Of a stretch of DNA of 64,000 nt, positions 1 through 7,479 are shown in pieces (the first letter of the stretch is position 1; each line of letters opens with the position of its first letter). The DNA comes from Paenibacillus sp. JQZ6Y-1 (GTDB lineage Bacteria > Bacillota > Bacilli > Paenibacillales > Paenibacillaceae). The notes beneath the pieces are model-generated. The model was not told where the DNA came from. It made no database searches and saw nothing but the letters and a program-made list of their open reading frames with translations. A program made the position numbers and the translations under genes. Location: the NCBI RefSeq assembly GCF_040719145.1, contig NZ_JBFDUZ010000002.1:496001-560000 (forward strand). Direction: 5' to 3'.

Positions 1-287
1 ATGCGCAATATGTTCCACTATTTCCCGATCTGGTCACCAGGGCGATTATCGCGGCATCGCCAGATATTCAGCATTATCGGGTCGTACAGCATGATGCCGA
101 CCGATTGGATATTTCGTATCGGTTGCCACAGGGGATGGATGCTGAGGTGGAGCAACAGATACGGCAACGCATCGAGCAGCTGTGTACAGGACTAAACGGA
201 CATATGCCACAGCTTGTATTCAGCGAGTATGATTTTGTACCCGGACTGGTTAAATTACGCAGGGTGGAAAGAGGCTGGAAGCTATGA
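1..287 (+). CDS. C-terminal end of a probable adenylate-forming enzyme (partial)
   Basis: The frame starting at base 3 is open from the window edge to the TGA at 285-287, giving about 94 residues of a C-terminus whose start lies outside the window. The residues (a Pro-Asp-Leu-Val-Thr-Arg stretch, a run of short beta-strand-like segments, then an amphipathic helix and a basic end) resemble the small C-terminal domain of PaaK/F390-synthetase-like AMP-binding enzymes. This family call is tentative because the catalytic part is missing. The stop overlaps the start of the next gene by four bases (ATGA at 284-287), so the two are translationally coupled and form an operon with the following dehydrogenase. 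Confidence 0.5.
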   Translation, partial: AQYVPLFPDLVTRAIIAASPDIQHYRVVQHDADRLDISYRLPQGMDAEVEQQIRQRIEQLCTGLNGHMPQLVFSEYDFVPGLVKLRRVERGWKL

Positions 288-1498
288 ATCCTTCGATGAT
301 ACGTAGGCATGATTATCCCGATGTAGGTTGTACAAGTTCCGATGAGGTTGATGTGGAGATTCGCTGGTATGACCAGCTGAATCGACATGAGATCGTGTGG
401 CAGGATACCGAATACGGGCAATATGCGCGCAGCTATCTACTACCGCTATTGGAACACGGCACAGCCTCGCTATTTGCCAATGTGCAGACGCAGCTGCGTA
501 TTCTGACGGTGGATGGCATTCCACTACCGATTACCGTGAATGATGCACAATATGATAATTCCTACGTCTGCTCTCCATATACGCATTATGTCAGCTATGC
601 GCAGCAGGAGCTGAGTATGCTAAAGATGCCATGGCTGGAAAAGGGGCTATCGCTGCTGCTACGCGGCATTGGCGCAGGCATGCGGGCAGCGCATGTTAAC
701 CGAGTGGTACAGATCAATAATTGGCTGCTATCCACCAATCTATATCCGACACTCACCGAGGCGCAAATTGAAAAGGTACAGGCGGAAGTCAACGCACAGT
801 ATCCACGTCATGTGATCATCTGGCGCTCCCTTAATGAAGTGACCACGCCAACACTCTGGCATACGCTACGTACGAGGGGCAATCGTTTCATACCAAGCCG
901 TCAAATTTATCTGTTGGATCATACTCATATCCCTTCCAAGGCGCGCTGGATCATCAAACGCGACCGCAAGCTGATGGACACCTTCCAGTATACGGTGGTG
1001 CGTCCGCATGAATGGATAGAGGACGATATTCCGCGTATGCTAGAGCTGTACAATATGTTATACATTAAAAAATATTCGATACATAATCCGCAATTTACGG
1101 CTGCCTTTTTGCGACTTGCGCTGGAACAGGGAACCTTACAGCTATATGGATTGCGAACCGAAGCCGAAGGGCGGCTGGATGCGATTTTGGGCTTTTTTGC
1201 CCGCGATGGTGTGATGACCACGCCATTGTTCGGATACGATACATCCTTGCCAGCGGAAACAGGGCTGTACCGGATGTTGTCCGTATTGCTGATTGAATTG
1301 GCAACAGAGCGTGGTGATCTACTGCATGAAAGCTCCGGTGTTGGTCAATTCAAGCGCAATCGCGGAGCATACGGAGCGCTGGAAGTGTCTGCCGTTTATA
1401 CTGCTGGACGAGGACTGTCGGTACGCTGCTACTGGTGGTTGCTAGAACAGCTGCTATATCGAATCGGTGTGCCGATCATTCATAAAATGAAATTTTGA
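284..1498 (+). CDS. GNAT-fold-like protein of unknown function
   Basis: A 404-residue protein without signal peptide. The C-terminal half (about residues 220-360) has the alternating strand/helix pattern of a GNAT acyltransferase fold, with a Gly-Val-Gly-Gln-Phe-Lys-Arg-Asn-Arg-Gly stretch near residue 350 that resembles the FemAB/GNAT-like 'amidohydrolase-associated' proteins. No clear substrate can be read. It starts at an ATG that overlaps the stop of the upstream adenylate-forming enzyme and is followed after 34 bases by a short-chain dehydrogenase. The three together suggest activation, acyl transfer and reduction of a carboxylic substrate, but that is inference from neighbourhood only. 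Confidence 0.55.
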   Translation: MNPSMIRRHDYPDVGCTSSDEVDVEIRWYDQLNRHEIVWQDTEYGQYARSYLLPLLEHGTASLFANVQTQLRILTVDGIPLPITVNDAQYDNSYVCSPYTHYVSYAQQELSMLKMPWLEKGLSLLLRGIGAGMRAAHVNRVVQINNWLLSTNLYPTLTEAQIEKVQAEVNAQYPRHVIIWRSLNEVTTPTLWHTLRTRGNRFIPSRQIYLLDHTHIPSKARWIIKRDRKLMDTFQYTVVRPHEWIEDDIPRMLELYNMLYIKKYSIHNPQFTAAFLRLALEQGTLQLYGLRTEAEGRLDAILGFFARDGVMTTPLFGYDTSLPAETGLYRMLSVLLIELATERGDLLHESSGVGQFKRNRGAYGALEVSAVYTAGRGLSVRCYWWLLEQLLYRIGVPIIHKMKF

Positions 1499-1532
1499 GC
1501 AGCGATTGCATCAAGGGGAAGGGAGAGCTACC

Positions 1533-2426
1533 ATGTCGACTTCGTTTCAACAGCAAGGGGTTCATCATGCTCCATCAATCGACGGCAAACAAATCGTGCT
1601 GATTACTGGCAGTTCCAGCGGCTTCGGGCTGCTGACGGCAATTACGCTGGCGCGTCAGGGCTGGCAGGTGATTGCTACGATGCGTGATGTATCTCGCAGG
1701 GATGAACTGGATCGACAGGCAGAAGAGGCAGGTGTACAGGGGAATATTCACTGTTTGCGTCTGGATGTGACAGAGCCTGAATCTATCGGCGAAGTGCTGT
1801 CTATCGTTATGAAGCAGTACGGACGGCTGGATGTGCTGATTAACAATGCGGGCTATGCGGTAGGTGGCTTTATCGAGCATGTGCCGATGGACGTATGGCG
1901 CGCGCAATTAGAGACGAATGTGTTTGGACTGATTGCGGTGACTCGTGAGGTGCTGCCGATCATGCGGAAGCAGCGTAGTGGACAGATCATCAATATTAGC
2001 AGTATCAGTGGCATTGCTGCTTTTCCGGGGTATGCGCCGTATGCGACATCCAAATTTGCCATCGAGGGCTTTAGCGAAAGTCTGCGTCATGAGATGGCAG
2101 CGTTCGGCGTTCATGTGGTGCTCGTCGAGCCGGGCGCGTACCAAACTGCGATTTGGAGCAAAGGATTGGACGATATTCATACCGGAGCAACAGGTGAACC
2201 TTCTCCATATGAACGTCAGCTTGACAAGATACTGGACTACTCTCGTCATTCTGCTGAGCACGCGCCACATCCGCAGCAGGTTGCCGATGTGATCGCTCGC
2301 ATTGTACGCAAACGAAGACCGCGTTTACGTTATCCCATTGGACGTGGTAGCGGTCTGTTGGTATGGGCGCGCCGCTTGTTACCTGCTGGCTTGCTAGAAT
2401 ATATAATCCAGCGCGTATTGCGTTAA
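1533..2426 (+). CDS. Short-chain dehydrogenase/reductase (SDR)
   Basis: A 297-residue classical SDR, NAD(P)-dependent oxidoreductase. The nucleotide-binding motif Thr-Gly-Ser-Ser-Ser-Gly-Phe-Gly follows the first strand, the Asn-Asn-Ala-Gly motif comes near residue 103, and the catalytic Ser and Tyr-x3-Lys (Tyr-Ala-Thr-Ser-Lys) are present. The ATG at 1533 was chosen over an upstream in-frame TTG at 1506 because a GGGAGAG ribosome site sits just before it. The C-terminal extension (basic, then hydrophobic) could associate with the membrane, as in many long SDRs. It is the last gene of the operon that enters from the left window edge. Substrate unknown. Confidence 0.85.
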   Translation: MSTSFQQQGVHHAPSIDGKQIVLITGSSSGFGLLTAITLARQGWQVIATMRDVSRRDELDRQAEEAGVQGNIHCLRLDVTEPESIGEVLSIVMKQYGRLDVLINNAGYAVGGFIEHVPMDVWRAQLETNVFGLIAVTREVLPIMRKQRSGQIINISSISGIAAFPGYAPYATSKFAIEGFSESLRHEMAAFGVHVVLVEPGAYQTAIWSKGLDDIHTGATGEPSPYERQLDKILDYSRHSAEHAPHPQQVADVIARIVRKRRPRLRYPIGRGSGLLVWARRLLPAGLLEYIIQRVLR

Positions 2427-2549
2427 AATACGTTATTCCGTGATTAGATTACCGCTGCATAGGTTAATACTAGAATGGGCATGAGAAGCTGACTGATGCA
2501 ATCGTCGCTAGCCCTTTTGTAAAAACTTCTGTACACAAAGGTGAGAACA

Positions 2550-2711
2550 TTGAATAACACATATAACAGCAAGAAATATGTCGCATGTAACAAATGTGGG
2601 CACGAAATTCAAAACGTACTGGAACATGTAAAATATGTATTGAATGGTCATTGCGAGCACTGCGCGGATGCTCCTGTGCACGCTGCTATGACGCTGAAGC
2701 ATACGTCCTGA
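2550..2711 (+). CDS. Small zinc-ribbon protein, 53 aa
   Basis: A 53-residue reading frame starting with TTG at 2550, preceded by AAAGGTGAG at a proper distance. It contains two Cys-x2-Cys pairs (Cys13/Cys16 and Cys35/Cys38) separated by 18 residues, the spacing of a zinc ribbon, and has no membrane segment. A stem-loop terminator follows at 2831-2870. Function unknown; small zinc ribbons of this kind often bind nucleic acid or act as protein partners. The paired cysteines, ribosome site and own terminator argue that it is real, although it is short and starts with TTG. Confidence 0.6.
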   Translation: MNNTYNSKKYVACNKCGHEIQNVLEHVKYVLNGHCEHCADAPVHAAMTLKHTS

Positions 2712-2830
2712 AACGATCGCAATGCCGAAGACGATCGACCATATGAATGATAACCGTCCCTAACTCTTCCTATTACAAACTATAGCTGCAACGACAGTGT
2801 TGCTGCATCCATTACCATATATGCTTGTTC

Positions 2831-2870
2831 AAAGTCTGATGCCGGCTGCAAGGTCGGAGATCAGACTTTT
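2831..2870 (+). terminator. Rho-independent terminator after the small zinc-ribbon gene
   Basis: Ten-base arms AAAGTCTGAT and ATCAGACTTT enclose a loop that can itself pair CCG with CGG, followed by a T run. It separates the small zinc-ribbon gene from the hydrolase downstream. Confidence 0.65.
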
Positions 2871-3001
2871 CTGCATCTATAGGAAGAACTTTTATAAATA
2901 TAAAAGAAGTGTAGGGTAAAGCTTAGACGCTTCATAAAGGGATGTTTCAAAGCATACATTCCTTATATCCTTTATTTATCTATCTATCAGGAGGACCCTA
3001 C

Positions 3002-4267
3002 ATGATCATTCCAACTCGTCGCACTCATCCTGTAATAACGATTCTTCGTATTGCCACACAATCCATTATTTTGTTGTTCGCCGGATTGCTGGCGTTGTGG
3101 GCGATTCTGGCGCAGCTACTAGCGATTATTCCTTCGCAGTGGCTAGTGCCTGTGCTGCGCTTTGGTAGCGCGCAAACGGTCATCTTGACCATTTCTATTA
3201 TTCGTGACGGCATGGGCGTGTATGGTGTCATCTACACATTCGTCCCACTCGTATTGCTGTTGCTGCTTCTATGGTGGTTCCGACGCAAACCGCGTTGGCT
3301 AAAGGTATTGGTTACGTTATGTGCCGCAGCGTTTGTCGTCAGCCTGATTACCTATATCAGTCTGGTGGTGACGGTAGCGCGCGAGGGGGGCGGTGTCCAT
3401 GCCTTTGCGCCAGCTACGATGCAGATGCAGCAATGGGGCAAGCCCGATCAGACCTTGACCTTTGGTAAGCCGGAGGGAACGCCGTTGAAGGCAGATTTAT
3501 ATATGCCCTCAAAGGCTTCCGCGTCAGCCACACCAGATGGTAAAATACCTGTCGTGGTACGTGTGCACGGCGGCGGCTTCACATCAGGCGATAAAGCGCC
3601 AACGCCGTATAATCGGTTTCTAGCAGATCATGGGTATGCGGTGCTAGATGTACAATATCGACTTGCAAATCCGCAGCAGCATACATGGCAGACCGAAGTG
3701 GGCGATGTCGGCTGTGCGCTGACTTGGCTAAACACCAAGGGCGCCGACAATTACCCGCTGGATCTTTCGCGGGTCGGCATATTCGGTGACTCGGCAGGCG
3801 GGAATCTGGCAATCAATGCAGCATATATGTCCAATAACAGTACTCTTCAGCCGACCTGCGGTAGTAGCAGTGAGTTACCCCATATTAAGGCAGTGACGGC
3901 GCTGTATCCAGTCGTCAATATGGTTGTTGCACAGCAGCAGTCAGCGATTGGGTATACCGTAGGGCAAAGCTATATAGGCGGTACGCCAGCGCAATACCCA
4001 GAACGATATGAATTTACTGCTCCGATGACCCATGTGAGCAAGCAGGCACCGCCCACGCTGATTATTCAGGGCGGACGAGATCATCTGGTGCTGCCGAGAC
4101 CAGTGCAGGAATTCGCGACACAGATTGCCGAGAAGGGCATCGTTACACGATATATTGAGCTGCCATTTCTAGATCATCAGGCAGGAGATGGATTGTCTAC
4201 GATCACGGTAGGCACGCTAGCACAGCAGCAATTTCTGCTAAGTTGGATGGATCAGTATGTAAAATAA
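3002..4267 (+). CDS. Membrane-anchored alpha/beta hydrolase (HSL/esterase type)
   Basis: A 421-residue protein. About 140 N-terminal residues hold three to four hydrophobic segments, followed by a hydrolase domain. The oxyanion-hole motif His-Gly-Gly-Gly-Phe, the nucleophile motif Gly-Asp-Ser-Ala-Gly-Gly (Ser264), an Asp in Gly-Gly-Arg-Asp-His and a His in Leu-Asp-His-Gln complete the catalytic set of the hormone-sensitive-lipase/carboxylesterase family. It probably hydrolyses an ester at the outer face of the membrane. The start at 3002 is preceded by AGGAGG; an ATG 20 codons upstream lacks a ribosome site. It is monocistronic, ending at a bidirectional terminator shared with the convergent hydrolase gene. 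Confidence 0.8.
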   Translation: MIIPTRRTHPVITILRIATQSIILLFAGLLALWAILAQLLAIIPSQWLVPVLRFGSAQTVILTISIIRDGMGVYGVIYTFVPLVLLLLLLWWFRRKPRWLKVLVTLCAAAFVVSLITYISLVVTVAREGGGVHAFAPATMQMQQWGKPDQTLTFGKPEGTPLKADLYMPSKASASATPDGKIPVVVRVHGGGFTSGDKAPTPYNRFLADHGYAVLDVQYRLANPQQHTWQTEVGDVGCALTWLNTKGADNYPLDLSRVGIFGDSAGGNLAINAAYMSNNSTLQPTCGSSSELPHIKAVTALYPVVNMVVAQQQSAIGYTVGQSYIGGTPAQYPERYEFTAPMTHVSKQAPPTLIIQGGRDHLVLPRPVQEFATQIAEKGIVTRYIELPFLDHQAGDGLSTITVGTLAQQQFLLSWMDQYVK

Positions 4268-4323
4268 AAAGCTAGGCAGAGTATGAATTGGATTTGCTGC
4301 ATCCAATATACCTAATTCAGTAG

Positions 4324-4365
4324 AAAAAGCGCTCATTCTTCCCATGGGAGGAATGAGCGCTTTTT
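4324..4365. terminator. Bidirectional terminator between convergent hydrolase genes
   Basis: Fifteen-base perfect arms (4324-4338 and 4351-4365), A-rich on one side and T-rich on the other, with an inner CCC/GGG pair. It serves the + strand hydrolase ending at 4267 and the - strand hydrolase ending at 4451. Confidence 0.85.
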
Positions 4366-4450
4366 ATTATTTAGAATGTGATTGATTGAAAAAAGAATGC
4401 GATGGATTAGAAACCAAGATTGATGATCGTAGCATAGATAGCCTTTGAAA

Positions 4451-5605
4451 CTATTCTGTCGGATTACTGCTGTTTTCCTTAGTATCCGTAGATTGCTCCG
4501 ATTGGGACTGCTTCTCCGCTTCCGATGCCGGAATCGGTACAGAGTCGGTAGTCGGATTCGTTTCATTACCACCTGTAGCATCATTCAGCATAGGCTCGTT
4601 GTTCACTTCATCCTCGCCCGCCAGATTCAGATTACTGAGGAAGTTGGACACATTGCGCAAATACTCGCGCGGATGCTCGCGGAATTCCAACTCATGGTGC
4701 GCCCCCGGAATAATCCATACTTCAGAATTCGGGTTCGTCTGGTGCGAGGCGAGCAATTGAGCAATCTGGTACGGTGCCTTGCTATCCTGCGTCCCGTGGA
4801 TAAAGAAGATCGGGAACGGATAATCTTTACTTTTTACCTGTTGATACGGAATCTGATTCAGACTTGTGCCGTTAACGATCGGCAACAGGAATTCCAGAAT
4901 CTCAATCGATGGATGCTGCGGCAGATCCAGCTGCTGGCGGATATTGTAGTACAGGGTATCCGGCTCTAGCAGGAAGGTGCTATCTAGAATCATCGCATCC
5001 ACTTGGTCAGTCAACAGACCTGCCTGTAACGCGGTTCCGGCTCCCATGGAAAAGCCCCAGACAACCAGCTCCTGCGCACCGCGCTGCTTGGCCAGATCAA
5101 TAGCGCCTAGCAGTTGCTGTGCTTCCTTTTTGCCGCCCGTGGCGACTTCCTTGTTCGTTTTGGCTGCGAAGCCGTAGTCGAACATAATCACATTGAAATT
5201 CAGTCGATGGGCGTAATGGGCGAGGTCATACATCGGAATCCATGTTTCCTCACGGTTCGCACCATAGCCATGACTAAAAATAATCGTTTTGCTAGATTTG
5301 GTTTCAGCCGGGATATACCAGCCCTGCATCATCCGGCTGCCATCGCGGGCAGGGAATGTAATGTCTTCGTACGCCATGTTTTTCGCCTGCATCGGGTTGG
5401 AATAGACGCTGGCTACCGTCGGATTGGACAGTACCCAAGCGATGTACGCATGCAGCGCGACAAAGCAGAATAAAAAGAAAAATACGATAGACAGCAAAAA
5501 GGCGATAATGATGTGCTTGAAGCGTAATTGCCGCGTTAGCACAATCGGTGTGTCTTCATGCTCGGATGATGGGGTCCCGTTATTCGGCTCGAGAGTTGTA
5601 GACAT
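4451..5605 (-). CDS. Membrane-anchored alpha/beta hydrolase (BEM46/YqkD-like)
   Basis: A 384-residue protein with a cytoplasmic N-terminus, one membrane segment (about residues 31-56) and an outward-facing alpha/beta hydrolase domain. Catalytic residues are readable: Ser186 in Gly-Phe-Ser-Met-Gly, Asp274 in His-Gly-Thr-Gln-Asp-Ser, and His303/304 in Gly-Ala-His-His. The last 60 residues are an acidic, Ser/Thr/Asn/Glu-rich low-complexity tail, probably disordered. The family contains uncharacterised serine hydrolases, and no substrate can be assigned. It is alone in its transcription unit, divergent from the IclR gene. Confidence 0.8.
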   Translation of the reverse strand: MSTTLEPNNGTPSSEHEDTPIVLTRQLRFKHIIIAFLLSIVFFFLFCFVALHAYIAWVLSNPTVASVYSNPMQAKNMAYEDITFPARDGSRMMQGWYIPAETKSSKTIIFSHGYGANREETWIPMYDLAHYAHRLNFNVIMFDYGFAAKTNKEVATGGKKEAQQLLGAIDLAKQRGAQELVVWGFSMGAGTALQAGLLTDQVDAMILDSTFLLEPDTLYYNIRQQLDLPQHPSIEILEFLLPIVNGTSLNQIPYQQVKSKDYPFPIFFIHGTQDSKAPYQIAQLLASHQTNPNSEVWIIPGAHHELEFREHPREYLRNVSNFLSNLNLAGEDEVNNEPMLNDATGGNETNPTTDSVPIPASEAEKQSQSEQSTDTKENSSNPTE

Positions 5606-5775
5606 ATGGGCCCTCCTGAAAAATATCGTTCCATTTCATCATTGTTCATTTTCATAAGTATTCATTGTAACAAAGACCTTTTTACGACTCCAGTATACCG
5701 TTTGAAGATTACAGTATTATATCGTCCTATTTTCCTTTACCTTTATAGATAGCTTCGATATAATTTATGTAACCA

Positions 5776-5794
5776 GGTTTCATTCAGTGAAACC
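5776..5794. promoter_or_regulatory. Palindrome upstream of the IclR gene, candidate operator
   Basis: GGTTTCA-TTCAG-TGAAACC is a 7-base perfect inverted repeat with a 5-base centre. It lies in the divergent region between the hydrolase and the IclR regulator. IclR proteins bind short palindromes of this shape, so autoregulation or control of the divergent hydrolase is plausible. Confidence 0.4.
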
Positions 5795-5934
5795 AAATGA
5801 CTGTATGTAGAGACATGGACCTTACGGTATGGAATTAATACCTATGATCATACGGCAATCGCAGGAAGATGGCAAAGGGCTGCCGAGTTATGGGTAGTCA
5901 TCACAATAATGGACAGCCAATGGAGGCGAATGCA

Positions 5935-6678
5935 ATGGAAGACCGCAAACTGACTGTGCGCGCTGTAGAGCGTGCGCTTGATATACTACTTTGTTTTACC
6001 CGCTCCGGCGATCTGGGACTCACCGAAATCGCTTCAGAGATCGGACTGCACAAAAGCACTGTCCATCGTCTGCTGGCAACGCTAGAGGATAAGGGCTTTG
6101 TTGTGCGTAATAGCGCGACTGACAAATACCGTCTGGGCATCAAAATCTGGGAGCTATCGACACATCTGTCTCAAAGCGATGATCCAGCGACGATGCTGCT
6201 GCCGGATATGGAGCAGCTACGCGATCGGTTAGGCGAGACGATTAGTCTGTACATCCGTGATGGTGCTGAGCGTCTGCGCATTCAAGCTGTGCAAAGCAAT
6301 CAAGCCATTCGCCGTGTGGCTCCGGTCGGCGCACGCTTGCCGCTGACCGTCGGCGCATCCAGCAAAGTGCTAGTCGCCTTTTCTGGGGAATTGGAGCGTG
6401 AGCAAATTCTGAGCACAGCTGAATGGCCGACCAATGTCGATCCGGTGCTGTACCGTCAGCAATTGGAGGAAGTGCAGCAAAGCGGCTATTCTACCAGCTA
6501 CGAGGAGCGCGAGCCGGGAGCAGCAGCGGTTGCTGTACCGGTGTTCGACAGTGCTGGACAGCTGCGCGCATCGCTGTCGTTATCGGGACCCGTTAGCCGA
6601 TTATCGCTGGACAAGCTGCATGAATATGCGCCTGTGCTGGTTGAGGTGGCACATGATATGGGCATCAAGCTTCGCTAA
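5935..6678 (+). CDS. IclR-family transcriptional regulator
   Basis: A 247-residue regulator. An N-terminal winged helix (about residues 8-70, with the Gly-Leu-His-Lys-Ser-Thr-Val-His-Arg-Leu recognition helix) is followed by the IclR effector-binding domain (about 85-245) with the family's Gly-Ala-Arg-Leu-Pro-Leu and Ser-Ser-Lys-Val-Leu segments. Members sense small carboxylates or aromatic compounds. The ATG at 5935 was chosen for its GGAGG eight bases upstream; earlier in-frame ATGs (5869, 5890, 5920) would add an unstructured leader. No obvious catabolic target operon adjoins it. The palindrome at 5776-5794 is the best candidate binding site. Confidence 0.88.
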   Translation: MEDRKLTVRAVERALDILLCFTRSGDLGLTEIASEIGLHKSTVHRLLATLEDKGFVVRNSATDKYRLGIKIWELSTHLSQSDDPATMLLPDMEQLRDRLGETISLYIRDGAERLRIQAVQSNQAIRRVAPVGARLPLTVGASSKVLVAFSGELEREQILSTAEWPTNVDPVLYRQQLEEVQQSGYSTSYEEREPGAAAVAVPVFDSAGQLRASLSLSGPVSRLSLDKLHEYAPVLVEVAHDMGIKLR

Positions 6679-6795
6679 GTGAAATGATAAATTGGAAACA
6701 TAAATATGTAAAATAATGTATCTAGAGCAACATTTCTGTCTATCTGGTGTGTGTAAAGTATACGCACCCATTGTAGATAGGAGGTTGCTCTTATT

Positions 6796-7395
6796 ATGTT
6801 TTCAGCTATTTATAAAACCTGTACCTCACCACCGCTTCTTTTTAAAGGGCTGGCGGTCCTTGTGCTGCTGCTTATCAGCTTATCGCCACTATACACTGCT
6901 CAGCCTGCGTATGCTTGTAGCTGCGCCCAAACCTTCGATGTAGCGGGGAAAATGAAGTATGCAGACACGGTATTTGCCGGGCAGATGACCAATGTCCGGC
7001 AAACGGTATCGATCTCCGAAGATCAGCCGCTATTGTACACGTTTAAGGTACAACAGGCATGGACGGACAATGTGCATGAGCAGACGTCAGTCATCACCAG
7101 TCGTGAATCCGCTTCCTGTGGCTATGTATTTGAAAAAGGGAAACACTATCTCGTCTACGCGCACACTCAAAATGGTGAATTGAAAACCGATATGTGCATC
7201 GGCAATGTCGTATACGATACCGCAGCTGCTCAAACCGATCTAGCACAGCTTGGCGAACCGCATACACTATTACCGGGTAGCAATCACATACTGGGTGGGA
7301 ATCGGATGAATGTAGCTATCGCATTTCTAATCTTATTGGGACTGATCGCATGGATCTGGTTGTATCGCCGTCGACATTATCGCCGTATATCGTAA
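6796..7395 (+). CDS. Secreted/membrane-anchored TIMP-like protein
   Basis: A 199-residue protein with a signal peptide (hydrophobic core about residues 14-32) whose likely cleavage after Ala-Tyr-Ala would leave Cys41-Ser-Cys43 at the mature N-terminus. A body of about 115 residues with two further Cys (in Ala-Ser-Cys-Gly-Tyr and Asp-Met-Cys-Ile) is followed by one membrane helix and an Arg/His-rich tail. An N-terminal Cys-x-Cys followed by a small beta-rich domain with spaced cysteines is the layout of the TIMP/netrin fold, which also occurs in bacteria. The role is unknown; it might bind a metal or a surface protease. The spacing to the IclR gene (117 bases) suggests separate control. Confidence 0.6.
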   Translation: MFSAIYKTCTSPPLLFKGLAVLVLLLISLSPLYTAQPAYACSCAQTFDVAGKMKYADTVFAGQMTNVRQTVSISEDQPLLYTFKVQQAWTDNVHEQTSVITSRESASCGYVFEKGKHYLVYAHTQNGELKTDMCIGNVVYDTAAAQTDLAQLGEPHTLLPGSNHILGGNRMNVAIAFLILLGLIAWIWLYRRRHYRRIS

Positions 7396-7406
7396 CGGAT
7401 TGCATG

Positions 7407-7445
7407 AAAAAGCCCGCTGCCTCCATAAGGAGCAGCGGGCTTTTT
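7407..7445. terminator. Bidirectional terminator between TIMP-like gene and citB
   Basis: Strong GC-rich stem AGCCCGCTG/CAGCGGGCT with an inner CTCC/GGAG, flanked by A4 and T5 runs. It lies between the convergent + strand gene ending at 7395 and citB ending at 7480. Confidence 0.9.
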
Positions 7446-7479
7446 GGTATGCTATCGTGTATGCCAATGGGCAGGTGAA

